A DNA stretch of 64,000 nt from Labrys monachus (GCF_030814655.1 NZ_JAUSVK010000001.1:2189501-2253500); one strand, 5' to 3'. Numbered from the stretch's first letter, positions 8,335-17,408 are shown. Notes: generated by a model from the letters alone, not told the origin. Translations and numbers: made by a program.

Positions 8335-9519
8335 TCAGTCCAGCCCAAGGGTTCCGCGCAGGGTCGCCAGGCTCTCCGCAAGTGCCGTCACCGGCTTCTG
8401 CAGGGCGAGCCGGTCGGTCTCGCTCAGCGCGTCATAGGGTTTGAAGGTGCCGTCGGGCGTCCTGTACTTGGCCAGGATGGTATCGACGGCCGCAAAATCG
8501 GCTTCGATGGACGCCTGGCGCGTCGCGTCGGCTTTGGCCGTCAGAGGGTTGAGCAGGTCGACGATCCTTTTCGCCCCGTCGATATTGGCCTGGAAGTCCG
8601 AAAGGTCGGTCCGGCTGTAGCGGTCCTCCTCGCCGGAGATCTTGCTGGAAGCGACTTCCTCGATGAGGGCGGCCGCGCCGCCGACCATCTTCGAGGGCGG
8701 AATGTTCAAGCTCGCCACCCGCTCCTGCAATTGCGCGACATCGGCAACCAGCCGGTCCGCCAGCGCGCCGAGGCCCTCGGTCGTCTTGCCCGAGAAGAGC
8801 GTGTATTCGAGCCGATGGAAGCCGGTGAACGCCGGATCGGCTTCCTTCTTCTCGAAATCGTCGGCGCGGGCATCGATCGCCTTGTCGAGGTCCGAGAAGA
8901 GTTCCGCGACGGGCTCGATGCGCTCGTAGTGCGTCCGGGCCGGTGCATACAGGGCCTGCGCCTTGGCGAGGTCGCCGGTCTTGACCGCGTCGGCAAAGGC
9001 CTTCGTCTGCGTCGCCAGTTCGTCGACCTCGCCGCTGATATAGACCTTGTATTCGGCGAGCGGACCGATGAGGTCGACCAGCTTCGGCTTGGCCTGTTTC
9101 GGTGCATTGGCGAGCGCCGTGACGTGGAGCTTGCCCCTTGCATTGGTGAGCAGCCCGCAGGTGATTTCGTAATCGCCGGGATCGAGCCTGGCGGTGATCT
9201 TCTGGGTGAAGCCGGGAGCAATGTTCTCACGCTCCTCCACCACCATCACGCCCTGGAGGATCTCCCATTCCATAGCGCGGTTGCTCTTGTTGGTGATGGC
9301 GAAGACGTTGCGGCCTTCGGGCACGGTGAGCTCGTTGGGCTCGCAGGTGGAGGCCGTCACCGCGACGTCCACCACTTTCCCGGCGGCAGCCGGACCGGCG
9401 GCCGGGGCATCGGCCGCATGCTTGCGGGCGGCGAAATAATAGGTGCCGGCCCCGGCTGCCACGATGATCGCCAGCATGCCGGCGCCGACGGCGATATAGT
9501 TGCTACGCGAAGCAGTCAC
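8335..9519 (-). CDS. efeO: Iron uptake system protein EfeO (cupredoxin plus imelysin)
   Basis: The 394-residue product has a single N-terminal membrane anchor or uncleaved signal (YIAVGAGMLAIIVAAGAGTYYF). A cupredoxin-like domain follows (about residues 45-145), with STCEPNELTVPEG and ITCGLLTNARGKL. The imelysin/M75 domain then runs to the end, with GFHRLEYTLF carrying HxxE. EfeO is the periplasmic partner that oxidises and delivers ferrous iron to EfeU. The start is the GTG at 9519, which overlaps the efeU stop in a GTGA arrangement and implies translational coupling. Sequence strings such as MVGGAAALIEEV are shared with the EfeM-like protein at 6139-6972. Confidence 0.92.
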   Translation of the reverse strand: MTASRSNYIAVGAGMLAIIVAAGAGTYYFAARKHAADAPAAGPAAAGKVVDVAVTASTCEPNELTVPEGRNVFAITNKSNRAMEWEILQGVMVVEERENIAPGFTQKITARLDPGDYEITCGLLTNARGKLHVTALANAPKQAKPKLVDLIGPLAEYKVYISGEVDELATQTKAFADAVKTGDLAKAQALYAPARTHYERIEPVAELFSDLDKAIDARADDFEKKEADPAFTGFHRLEYTLFSGKTTEGLGALADRLVADVAQLQERVASLNIPPSKMVGGAAALIEEVASSKISGEEDRYSRTDLSDFQANIDGAKRIVDLLNPLTAKADATRQASIEADFAAVDTILAKYRTPDGTFKPYDALSETDRLALQKPVTALAESLATLRGTLGLD

Positions 9520-10430
9520 GATTCCGCACCATAGGAGATGCCCGTCTTGGTTCCCGCCTTGTCGTCCGCAGCGGCGCCAGCCGGCACCTTGGCGTGGGCC
9601 GGCTTGGGACGGGCCGGCTTGGCCTGGCTTTCGGGCACGGCAAGAAACAGGAAGAGGGCTGGTATGAGATAGAGGAGATAGGCGGCGAACTCGCCGTTGG
9701 TGGGCGTGTCCTGGTAGCCGAAGATGCCGGCGAGAACCGAGCCGACGGCGCTGTCGGAAGGCAGGATGCCGCTGAGATCGAAGGCGATGCCCTGCAGGTG
9801 GTTCCACAGGCCCGCTTCGTGCAGCGCCCGCACCGAGCCGGCGAAGAGGCCTGCGGCGACGAAGAGGATGAAGACGCCGGTCCAGCGGAAGAAGCGCTTC
9901 AGATTGAGCCTGACCCCGCCATAATAGATCGCCACGCCGACCGCGGTGGCGACGGAAAGGCCGAGAATCGCGCCGATCGGCGCTCCGTAGCCGACATTCT
10001 GTTCGAATGTCGCGAGCAGGAAGAACACGGATTCGAGGCCCTCGCGGGCGACGGCGAAGAACACCATGCTCACCAGGGCGAAGCCCTGGCGATCGCCTTC
10101 CGCCAGGGCAGCATCGATCGAATGATGAAGCTCCGCCTTGATCGAGCGCGCCGCCTTGCGCATCCAGAACACCATCGCCGTCAGCAGCCCCGTGGCAACG
10201 AGGCCGATGACGGCTTCGAACAGCTCCTGTGCCTTCTGCGGAAACTCCGCGCTGGCGAGATACAACGCCACGCCGACGGCGAAGGAGAGGCCGACGGCCA
10301 GGAAAATCCCCAGCCACACCGCAGGCATCCAGGAACCCCGTCCCGTCTGGCGCAGATAGCTTGCGACGATGCCGACGATCAGCGCCGCCTCGATGCCTTC
10401 GCGCAGCATGATGAGAAACGGTACGAGCAT
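9516..10430 (-). CDS. efeU: Ferrous iron permease EfeU (FTR1 family)
   Basis: A 304-residue inner-membrane permease. It carries the two REGxE iron-binding motifs of the FTR1 family: LREGIEAALIVG in the first helix and AREGLESVFFL in the fourth. About seven hydrophobic segments are visible. The C-terminus has a Lys/Ala/Pro-rich extension of about 35 residues that is longer than in E. coli and looks cytoplasmic. The ATG at 10430 opens directly on the first helix; an earlier in-frame start would add 8 residues. It is the first gene of the efeUOB operon, downstream of Irr-box-like sites, and its end overlaps efeO by 4 bases. Confidence 0.93.
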   Translation of the reverse strand: MLVPFLIMLREGIEAALIVGIVASYLRQTGRGSWMPAVWLGIFLAVGLSFAVGVALYLASAEFPQKAQELFEAVIGLVATGLLTAMVFWMRKAARSIKAELHHSIDAALAEGDRQGFALVSMVFFAVAREGLESVFFLLATFEQNVGYGAPIGAILGLSVATAVGVAIYYGGVRLNLKRFFRWTGVFILFVAAGLFAGSVRALHEAGLWNHLQGIAFDLSGILPSDSAVGSVLAGIFGYQDTPTNGEFAAYLLYLIPALFLFLAVPESQAKPARPKPAHAKVPAGAAADDKAGTKTGISYGAES

Positions 10431-10550
10431 TGCGCCGGTTCCTAACGCCCCCACAGCGGTTGAATGAAATCCTGTCGAGGCGCTGCTATTACACGGGATC
10501 GAATCCGATGAACAAGAGGAAACGGTGCGGAAAAGCCTTGGATATCAAAG

Positions 10551-10627
10551 ATAATAGTCATTCTAAATTATAGTTGTGAGCGATTCTAAACTGCGCACTT
10601 CCTTTCATTTCTTAGAACATTTCAAAA
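10551..10627. promoter_or_regulatory. ICE / Irr-box motifs upstream of efeU
   Basis: The ICE element recognised by the haem-responsive regulator Irr in Hyphomicrobiales has the consensus TTTAGAA-N3-TTCTAAA. Here CTTAGAA-CAT-TTCAAAA (10611-10627) matches 12 of 14 fixed bases. TTGTGAG-CGA-TTCTAAA (10574-10590) has a perfect right half and 4 of 7 on the left. ATAATAG-TCA-TTCTAAA (10551-10567) has a perfect right half only. They lie between efeU (minus) and the chromate transporter (plus), so iron-dependent control of efeUOB is likely. The remainder of this 366-base gap shows no gene. Confidence 0.7.
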
Positions 10628-10796
10628 GTGAGGCGGAGAACCGGTCTGCAACCCTCCGGGCGTCTTCGCCGCTTGGCGCAAGGCCATCGATGCGCCAGGG
10701 GATGCCGGATTATTCCGAAAACCCCAACACCGCCCTTCAATCGGCGGCCGTTTGCGTCTAGTGAAGCACCGAGCAAGAAGAGGGCAGGCCGGCTCG

Positions 10797-12020
10797 ATGA
10801 CGAGTTCCGACGATAGTGCCGAGATGTTTCGGCAGAGGGGGCATTTCCTCGAGATCCTCGGCGCCTTTGCCTGGCTCGGTATCGTCGCCTTCGGCGGACC
10901 GGTGGCGCATCTGGGCTATTTCCGCGAGGAATTCGTCAAGCGCCGGCGGTGGATATCCGATGCCGGCTATGCCGATCTCGTCGCTCTCGCCCAGATGCTG
11001 CCCGGCCCGGCCTCGAGCCAAGTCGGCTTCTCGCTCGGCGTGCTGCGCGGCGGCGGGCTGGTCGGCGGGCTTGCGGCGTGGCTCGGCTTCACCCTGCCTT
11101 CCGCGCTGGTGCTGATCGCCTTTGCCGCGGGTACGGCTTCCTTCGTGGAGCCGTGGCAGATCGGCCTGCTGCATGGTTTCAGGCTGGTCGCCGTCGCCAT
11201 CGTCGCCCATGCGATCTGGGGCATGATACGCAGCCTCGCCTGGGACCGGCGCCTGATCGCGATCGCGCTGGCCGCCCTGGTCCTGACCCTCGCGCTCGAG
11301 GGCGGCTGGAGCCAGATCCTCGTGATCGCCATGGGGGCGCTGGCCGGCTTCCTCCTGATGCCCCGGGACGAGGCCCTTTCGGCGTTCCAGGCGCCCGTGC
11401 CGGTGTCGCGGCGGGCCGGCGCCGTCTCGCTGGCGCTCTTTGCGGTGCTGCTTGCCGGACTGCCGGTGCTGTCGGCGTCGACGGGCTGGCATGGGCTGCA
11501 GCTCTTCGACGGCTTCTATCGCTCCGGAGCTCTGGTATTCGGCGGCGGACATGTCGTGCTGCCGCTTCTCCACGATGTGGCGGTCACGCCGGGCTGGGTG
11601 GGAGATCGTGATTTCGTCACCGGTTACGGCGTGACGCAGGCGATGCCGGGGCCCGTCTTCACCTTCGCGGCCTATCTCGGCGCCACGGCCCAGCCATCGC
11701 CGAACGGCCTTGCGGGCGGGCTCATCGCGCTGGTGGCGATCTTCCTGCCGGGCCTGCTCGTGATGCACGGCGTCCTGCCGTTCTGGAGCGGGCTGCGCCG
11801 CCTCGCCGGCATGCGAGCGGCGATGCGCGGCGTCAACGCCGCGGTGATCGGGTTGCTCGCCGCCGCCTTCTACCAGCCCTTGTGGACATCGACCATCGCG
11901 GGAGCCGACGACGTTCTGGTCGCGGTGGCCGGCTTCGCGTTGCTGACGATGTGGCGCAAACCGGCCTGGCTGGTGGTGATCGCACTGGGTGCGGCCGGCA
12001 TCCTCCGGGCTCTCTTATGA
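10797..12020 (+). CDS. chrA: Chromate transporter ChrA (CHR family)
   Basis: The 407-residue product is a bidomain CHR transporter. The N-terminal half has LGIVAFGGPVAHLGYFREEFV and the LAQMLPGPASSQVGF string. The second half repeats the pattern with YRSGALVFGGGHVVLPLL and YGVTQAMPGPVFTFAAYLG. About ten hydrophobic segments are visible. ChrA proteins export chromate, lowering Cr(VI) in the cell; many homologues have no proven substrate. I took the ATG at 10797; a GTG at 10761 in frame is possible. No chrB regulator is adjacent. Confidence 0.88.
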   Translation: MTSSDDSAEMFRQRGHFLEILGAFAWLGIVAFGGPVAHLGYFREEFVKRRRWISDAGYADLVALAQMLPGPASSQVGFSLGVLRGGGLVGGLAAWLGFTLPSALVLIAFAAGTASFVEPWQIGLLHGFRLVAVAIVAHAIWGMIRSLAWDRRLIAIALAALVLTLALEGGWSQILVIAMGALAGFLLMPRDEALSAFQAPVPVSRRAGAVSLALFAVLLAGLPVLSASTGWHGLQLFDGFYRSGALVFGGGHVVLPLLHDVAVTPGWVGDRDFVTGYGVTQAMPGPVFTFAAYLGATAQPSPNGLAGGLIALVAIFLPGLLVMHGVLPFWSGLRRLAGMRAAMRGVNAAVIGLLAAAFYQPLWTSTIAGADDVLVAVAGFALLTMWRKPAWLVVIALGAAGILRALL

Positions 12021-12047
12021 AAATGCCGCGGGGGCCCAAGGTCGGGA

Positions 12048-12563
12048 TCAGCGCGCTCTCAGGGCGGCGATGAGGCCGGCGACCCATTGGCGGGTCGCCG
12101 CTACGAGCCGCCAGGCCGGCGTGCACTTGACCCAGTCCAGCAACCAGGCGCGGATCCTGGCGACGAAGCCCAGCAGCAGCGCCAGCCATCCGATCGTCAT
12201 CAGCTTCGGCTTGCCCGCTTCATAGATGCGCTCGATCAGCAGGAAGCTGGCGAGATGGGCGAGCGCCAGGAGCAGGATGCCGCGAATCGGTCGCCCCTCG
12301 CCGATCAGCAGGAGGCTGTAGATCTTGAGCGGTTCGGCGATGGCGATCGGGACGGCCAGCAGCGCCAGGATGACGAAGCGCGGCAGCCGGGCGACGAAGC
12401 GCTCGCCGATCTCGACGATCCGTAGCGACTGGAACCAGCCGACCAGCGGGCGGTAGAGGGGACGGGCCAGTTCGTCGATCACGACGAGAAGCGCCACGAG
12501 GATCTGCAGCGGCAGTATAGCGAGCCGTTTCAGCATCGTCGGACGTGGTTTTTCTTCAGCCAT
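12048..12563 (-). CDS. Integral membrane protein of unknown function
   Basis: A 171-residue protein with hydrophobic segments near residues 10-30, 55-80 and 85-110. Basic and aromatic residues are rich at both ends, including a WVKCTPAWRLV string. The start is the ATG at 12563, because the upstream in-frame extension looks like non-coding leader. It converges with chrA (28 bases between stops) and has no obvious operon partner. I do not recognise the family, though similar Arg-rich membrane proteins are common in Hyphomicrobiales. Confidence 0.65.
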   Translation of the reverse strand: MAEEKPRPTMLKRLAILPLQILVALLVVIDELARPLYRPLVGWFQSLRIVEIGERFVARLPRFVILALLAVPIAIAEPLKIYSLLLIGEGRPIRGILLLALAHLASFLLIERIYEAGKPKLMTIGWLALLLGFVARIRAWLLDWVKCTPAWRLVAATRQWVAGLIAALRAR

Positions 12564-12711
12564 GCCGACAGCGATAGGACGTAAGGCGGTCGCATTGCAA
12601 CCGTCCTGCGCGCGCCGTCCCGCCGATGGGGCAGTGATCCGCCCCCTCCCTCCATTTGCCGTATTCGGCGGCTCTATCTGCGCGCGGGCTCGGGCGCTAT
12701 ATGCTCTTCCG

Positions 12712-13617
12712 ATGGCCCAGGATGACATGATGGATTTCAGTTCGCGTAAAATTCAGGCGATCGCGGCCGGCATCGCGCTGCTCGTGATCATCGCCGGGAT
12801 TGTGATCTACCACGCCAGGGGCAGCCGGCCCGAAGCGACGAGGCAGGGCATGGCCGGCGGCGAGGTTGCGTCTTCTTCGGCGCTCCGGCCCGATTCCCCG
12901 CCCGCGGGCCGGGCTGCGCCGGACGGCTGCCTGGGCAAGGCGATCGCGGTCAAGCTCGGTGCGGCGGATTTCCGCATTCCCGGTTCGCCCGCGCTGACGC
13001 TCGTCGTCGGCGCCGGCGTCGACGACGACATCGATTTCTCCACCCGCGAGGGTATCGGCAAGGGCTGTTCGCAGCCTGTCGTCACCGCCAAGGCGATCGC
13101 GCTGAATTTCGACGCCATGGACAAGAATTGGGGCGTGCCGGCGGACTGGCGCGCCGGCTTCTGCGGTGATCTTTCCAACGAGGCAATGCGTTTCCTCTGC
13201 CTCGGAGAGGATCGGCAGGCCGGAACGCCGCGCCGCCTCGCCGTCGCCACGGTCTATGATCCCAAGGATTTCGACGGCGAAACCATGTTCCACCGTCCGG
13301 CGCCGCAACTCGCCAACTTCACCGCCTGGAAGCAGGAAATGGCCAAGGCCGGCACGTCGCCGCCCGTCCAGCCGGACGGCGCCTTCGACGTCTATCCCGG
13401 CGGTATCTGGTTCGAACGCGATGCCGGCAAGCCGCTGCTGTTTTCCTGCGATACGGACAGCTTCCCGGTCACGGGGCAGCATTATTGCATCGGCTCGCTC
13501 GACCTCGACGGCGGCTTGAGGGCGCGCGTCGAATTTCGCACCGTCACCGGCAAGGTCGGTGCGGAGGCGGCGGCGGCCGCGGAGCATCTGCGCACGCTGC
13601 TCGCCGCCTGGCGGTGA
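12712..13617 (+). CDS. Membrane-anchored exported protein of unknown function
   Basis: The 301-residue product has one N-terminal hydrophobic helix (IQAIAAGIALLVIIAGIVIY), then a Pro/Ala-rich linker, then a periplasmic domain. The domain has several Cys residues (DGCLGKA, KGCSQPV, GFCGDLS, FLCLGE, LFSCDTD, YCIGSLD) that could form disulfides. The ATG at 12712 is used; an ATG at 12727 is nearly as good. The gene stands alone between divergent and convergent neighbours. I do not recognise it. Confidence 0.65.
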   Translation: MAQDDMMDFSSRKIQAIAAGIALLVIIAGIVIYHARGSRPEATRQGMAGGEVASSSALRPDSPPAGRAAPDGCLGKAIAVKLGAADFRIPGSPALTLVVGAGVDDDIDFSTREGIGKGCSQPVVTAKAIALNFDAMDKNWGVPADWRAGFCGDLSNEAMRFLCLGEDRQAGTPRRLAVATVYDPKDFDGETMFHRPAPQLANFTAWKQEMAKAGTSPPVQPDGAFDVYPGGIWFERDAGKPLLFSCDTDSFPVTGQHYCIGSLDLDGGLRARVEFRTVTGKVGAEAAAAAEHLRTLLAAWR

Positions 13618-13629
13618 ATGTCCGCGGGC

Positions 13630-14169
13630 TCAGCGGATATAGTGCTCGACATGGTCCTCGCCGAGGCCGACGGCGGCGTAGTGCTTGCGGCAGAGGTCGA
13701 TCTTGGTGAAGACGTCCTCATAGCCGAGCACCGCTCCGTCCGGATCGACATAGATCATCGCACCGTTGACCTGGAAGAGGGTGATCATCTCGGGCACGTC
13801 CGGCTCGACGACCAGCGTATGCGTCTCGCCGGGCGCCTCGTAGACATAGGCACCTTCCGTCGCCGTCCAGTCGTGTTCGAGATAATGCCAGCTGCCCTTG
13901 AGCACGAAGCCATGCACCGGCTGCGGATGGCGATGCCGCGACAGGACGCCGGACTTGCGGACGCGCAGCAGATTCATCCAATAGCCCCGGCTCGCCGACA
14001 GGCAGAGGGGGCGGAACCAGACATTGGCCTGCTGCGGCACCCAGAGGCGCTCGTCCTCGGGAATGGCGTGGGGGACGACGAGTTCCGGAAAGGCTTCCTT
14101 CGGCTGGGGATGGCGATAGGGCACCCGGCTCTGGTCGAGCTGCGGACGGATCGGCGATTCATCGGCCAT
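13630..14169 (-). CDS. Cupin protein of the 2,4'-dihydroxyacetophenone dioxygenase family
   Basis: A 179-residue cupin. The metal-site pattern is visible as SRHRHPQPVHGFVLKGSW in motif 1 and YVYEAPGETHTLVVE in motif 2, giving the His/His/Glu/His-type ligands of non-haem iron or other metal centres. The nearest remembered family cleaves 2,4'-dihydroxyacetophenone, but many members have unknown substrates. The start at 14169 follows a GAGAGAAG box. It is 11 bases downstream of an SDR gene on the same strand, so the two probably form one catabolic operon. Confidence 0.75.
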   Translation of the reverse strand: MADESPIRPQLDQSRVPYRHPQPKEAFPELVVPHAIPEDERLWVPQQANVWFRPLCLSASRGYWMNLLRVRKSGVLSRHRHPQPVHGFVLKGSWHYLEHDWTATEGAYVYEAPGETHTLVVEPDVPEMITLFQVNGAMIYVDPDGAVLGYEDVFTKIDLCRKHYAAVGLGEDHVEHYIR

Positions 14170-14180
14170 TCTTCTCTCCT

Positions 14181-14885
14181 TCAGGCTGCGGCATAGCCGC
14201 CATCGATGGGCAGCACCGTGCCGGTGATGAAGCGGGCTCCCTCCGAGCACAGGAAGACGACGGTCTCGCCGATATCGGCAGGCTCGCCCCATCGCTTCAG
14301 CGGGGTGCGGGCGAGAATGCCCGCCGAACGCGCCTCGTCCTCGACCAGGCCCTTGGTAAGCTCGGTGGCGATCCAGCCCGGCGCGATGGCGTTGACGCGG
14401 ATCCCGTCATCGGCCCAGGCGACGGCCAGCGACTTGGTGAGCTGTACCACGCCGCCCTTGGAAGCCGAATAGGCGGGCACCAGCGGGCCGCCGAAAAAGG
14501 AGAGCATCGAGGCCGTGTTGACGATCGCGCCGCCGCCGGCCGCAGCGAGTTTCGGCCGGGCGGCAAGGCACATCCGCATCGTGCCGGTGAGGTTGACGTC
14601 GACGACCTTGCGGAAAGTCTCGATCTCGTATTCCGCGTCGCGCATGATCATGCCCGCGCAGTTGACGAGGGCGTCGAGCCGGTCGAGCGAACCGACGAGA
14701 TCGGCGACGGCGCCGTCATCGGTGACGTCGAGCTGCCGGGCGGAAAGGTGGGGATGGGCGGGGACCGCGGCGGCCTCCGCAGCGGTGAGGCCGGTGACCG
14801 TCACGTCATAGCCCGCCTGGAGCATGGCCGAGGCCACGCCGTAGCCGATGCCTCGCGCCCCGCCGGTGATGAGTGCTCTGCGCAT
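14181..14885 (-). CDS. Short-chain dehydrogenase/reductase
   Basis: A 234-residue classical SDR. The NAD(P)-binding motif TGGARGIGYG lies at residues 7-16, NCAG stands in place of NNAG at about residue 75, the active-site YSASK lies near residue 138, and PGWIATELTKG follows. The C-terminal GTVLPIDGGY is typical of the family. It reduces or oxidises an alcohol or ketone; the substrate is unknown. Being directly upstream of the cupin dioxygenase gene, it may act in the same aromatic or hydroxy-ketone route. Strand and spacing support co-transcription. Confidence 0.85.
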   Translation of the reverse strand: MRRALITGGARGIGYGVASAMLQAGYDVTVTGLTAAEAAAVPAHPHLSARQLDVTDDGAVADLVGSLDRLDALVNCAGMIMRDAEYEIETFRKVVDVNLTGTMRMCLAARPKLAAAGGGAIVNTASMLSFFGGPLVPAYSASKGGVVQLTKSLAVAWADDGIRVNAIAPGWIATELTKGLVEDEARSAGILARTPLKRWGEPADIGETVVFLCSEGARFITGTVLPIDGGYAAA

Positions 14886-14975
14886 GGCGATTCGTCCTCC
14901 CCTTGTCGATTGCGGGCGTCATAGCACGGCAAGCGGCTTGGGGTTATGCGTGCCGGCGTCAGCATCGCCGCCGCT

Positions 14976-15614
14976 TCATCGGTCGATCCCCGCCCAGCCC
15001 GGCAGGTATCGCGCCTCCTTCGAGGCGGCCAGCTGCAGGGCCTGGTCGAGGGCCTCCTCGAAATCGCCGTTCACCGTCTTCCTGGCGATGCGCCGGCGCA
15101 GGAAATCGGCCCAGAGGAATTCCGTATAGGGGGTCTCGTCCTTGGCGTAGCCACCGGCCCGCCGCAGCGAGCCGGCCAGCGAGCGGAAGGGGTCGTCGAC
15201 GAGGTCGCTCACCCGTTCGGGAATGGCATCGTAGTCCCGGCGCCTGCCATCCTCGTCGAAGGGATGCATCCAATTGCGGTTGTCCAGCATGTACCAGAAC
15301 GCCCCGCGATCCAGCATCGACAGGTCGGAGACGACGTAGACGAAGATGTGCTTCACCTTCTCCTCGTGCAGCGCCCGGGCGAGATGGTGATGGTCCAGGA
15401 TGTAGTGGGTTTTCTCCGGGCCGAGGATGACGGGAATCATGTGTTCCCGGACATAGTTCGCCTTTTTGTCGGCGGCCTGCGCCTTCCAGCGCCGACGCTT
15501 TTCGGCGACCTCCCCCATGCCGACGGTGATCTGCGTCGGCTTGAGATCGCCGATGGGCACCGGCTTGAGGACGGGATCGATATAATCGCTGGCTCTCGAC
15601 GGATTGTTCTTCAT
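14976..15614 (-). CDS. ParB-like nuclease-fold protein (pfam08857-type)
   Basis: The 212-residue product carries a ParB/sulfiredoxin-like core: VLKPVPIGDLKPTQITVG at the start, then the ILDHHHLARAL string that stands for the usual GxxR box, followed by VKHIFVYVVSDLS. Members of this single-domain group are called ParB-like but have no helix-turn-helix DNA-binding domain and no shown role in partitioning. The ATG shares one base with the stop of the SulP transporter gene upstream, which implies translational coupling and a linked function that is not obvious. Confidence 0.75.
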   Translation of the reverse strand: MKNNPSRASDYIDPVLKPVPIGDLKPTQITVGMGEVAEKRRRWKAQAADKKANYVREHMIPVILGPEKTHYILDHHHLARALHEEKVKHIFVYVVSDLSMLDRGAFWYMLDNRNWMHPFDEDGRRRDYDAIPERVSDLVDDPFRSLAGSLRRAGGYAKDETPYTEFLWADFLRRRIARKTVNGDFEEALDQALQLAASKEARYLPGWAGIDR

Positions 15615-17245
15615 CACGGCCTGCCTGTTGCGGAAAGATCCGAGGTCGCGGCGCGATAGGCGTCCCACACGCTCCAGAAGCAGCGGTCGGGACCGGTCAG
15701 GGCGGCCGCCCCCGCCTTGACGAGGCCGGCGCGCGCGTCGTCCTTCAGGCGCGCCAGATAGAGGGTGCGCCCGCCGGCATGGAAGGCATGTTCGAATTCG
15801 ATCAGGGCGTCGAGGGCGGTACTGTCCATGTCGGCACTTTCCTCCAGGCTGAGGATGGCGGCCTTGAGCTGCGGATTGGCGGCACACAGCGCCTGCACCC
15901 GGGCGAGATTGCTCTCCGCGTTGAAGAAGAACAAGGGCTCGCTCGGCCGGAAGATGCCGATCGCGTCATGGCGGCGGGCCTCGGGATGCCGGGCGATGTC
16001 GACGAAGTCGCGGGAATCGCCGAGTTCGCCGAGCTCCGCCACCAGGGGCGCGCCGAGACGGCGGAGGGCCGCCGCGATCGACAGGGCGATGGCGACCAGC
16101 ATGCCGTCGAGGACGCCGAGCGCCATCACCGCCGCCGCCGCCCCGCAGGCGACGTATTGATCGCGGTCGATCCGCCACAGGCGCAGCAGCGGCCGCGGAT
16201 CCAGCCCGTGCAGCAGGGCGGCGATCACCACGGCGGCCAGCACCGGCTCCGGAAGACGGGCGACCTGCTCGCCGCCGACGCCGATCAGCACCGCCACGCC
16301 GACCGCGGCGACGAAACCGGACAGCCGCGAGGTCGCGCCTGCCGCCTCGTTGGCCGAGGAGGCCGAGAAGCCGGCGCCGACCGGCATGCCGCGCACGAGG
16401 CCGGAGACCAGGTTCGCGGCGCCGATCGCCAGCAATTCCCTGTTGGCGTCGGCCTGCTCCCCATGGCGCAGGGCGAGGGACCGTATGGTGCCCCAGGATT
16501 CGGCGAAGAGGATGAGGGAGAGCGGCACCGCCATCTCAACCAGCAGAGACCACTCCTCGCTGTCGAGCTGGGGAATGCGGGGCAGGGCGAAATCCATGGC
16601 GATCGTCCCGACCGTCGCGACGCCATGTCCGGGAAAATCGACGACATAGGTGGCGGCGATGGCGCCGGCGAGCACGATGAAGGCACCCGGCAGGGTCGGC
16701 AAGCGGCGGAGCGCCAGCAGGAATGCGAGGGCGATGGCGGCGCTGGCGAGGCCGACGAGGTTCCAGGCATCCGCCTGGCGGAGCGTGCCCGCGAGGACGC
16801 CGAGCGGGTCGCTCGCGGATACTTGGATGCCGAGGATGGTCGGGATCTGCCGGAGCACGATGACCGCGGCGAGCCCGAAGGCGAAACCGCGCAGGACCGG
16901 CCGCGACACGAAGCTGGAGAGCGACCCGAGCCGCGCGAGGGCCGCGACGAGGAAGACGCCGCCGGCCAGCATCACCGCCACGAAGGCGACGGCTTCCCTC
17001 CTGGCCGGGTCGGCAAGCGGGAACGCCGCGACCGTGGCGGCAAGGATGGCGGCCGAGGAGGAGGTCGGCGTCGTGATCGCGTAATTGCTGCGGCCGAGCA
17101 GGGCGTAGACGATCAGGCCCGCCAGGGCCGCAAAGATCGCATGGGGCGGCGCGAGACCGGCGATCGTCGAATAGGCGACAGCCTCCGGGAGAAGGAGGCC
17201 GGCAACGGAAAGGCCCGCCAGGACGTCTCTATGCGGGATCGCCAA
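15614..17245 (-). CDS. SulP family anion transporter with STAS domain
   Basis: A 543-residue inner-membrane protein with about 10-12 hydrophobic segments. The SulP signature is near the start (GLSVAGLLLPEAVAYSTIAGL), with LGRSNYAITTPTSSSAAIL soon after. The last 120 residues form a cytoplasmic STAS domain, with FFNAESNLARVQAL and ILSLEESADMDSTALDALIEFE. SulP proteins import sulfate, bicarbonate or dicarboxylates; nothing local identifies the ion. Length is normal. It is the first gene of a two-gene unit with the ParB-like gene. Upstream (17246-17408) is short and shows no gene. Confidence 0.88.
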   Translation of the reverse strand: MAIPHRDVLAGLSVAGLLLPEAVAYSTIAGLAPPHAIFAALAGLIVYALLGRSNYAITTPTSSSAAILAATVAAFPLADPARREAVAFVAVMLAGGVFLVAALARLGSLSSFVSRPVLRGFAFGLAAVIVLRQIPTILGIQVSASDPLGVLAGTLRQADAWNLVGLASAAIALAFLLALRRLPTLPGAFIVLAGAIAATYVVDFPGHGVATVGTIAMDFALPRIPQLDSEEWSLLVEMAVPLSLILFAESWGTIRSLALRHGEQADANRELLAIGAANLVSGLVRGMPVGAGFSASSANEAAGATSRLSGFVAAVGVAVLIGVGGEQVARLPEPVLAAVVIAALLHGLDPRPLLRLWRIDRDQYVACGAAAAVMALGVLDGMLVAIALSIAAALRRLGAPLVAELGELGDSRDFVDIARHPEARRHDAIGIFRPSEPLFFFNAESNLARVQALCAANPQLKAAILSLEESADMDSTALDALIEFEHAFHAGGRTLYLARLKDDARAGLVKAGAAALTGPDRCFWSVWDAYRAATSDLSATGRP

Positions 17246-17408
17246 GGCGCCCTTCCTTTTGCCGGCAAATTGAATCGCGCATCAAGGGGAGGAGATTGCG
17301 GCGGGATTGTGAAGGGCCGGTACCGGGCGCGCTTCTGCAGGCGCGGCCTGCAAAAGCGCGAGGGCAGGGCCGTTCTCTGGGTCCGGCGCCCGCGAGGTCG
17401 GAACTCGC

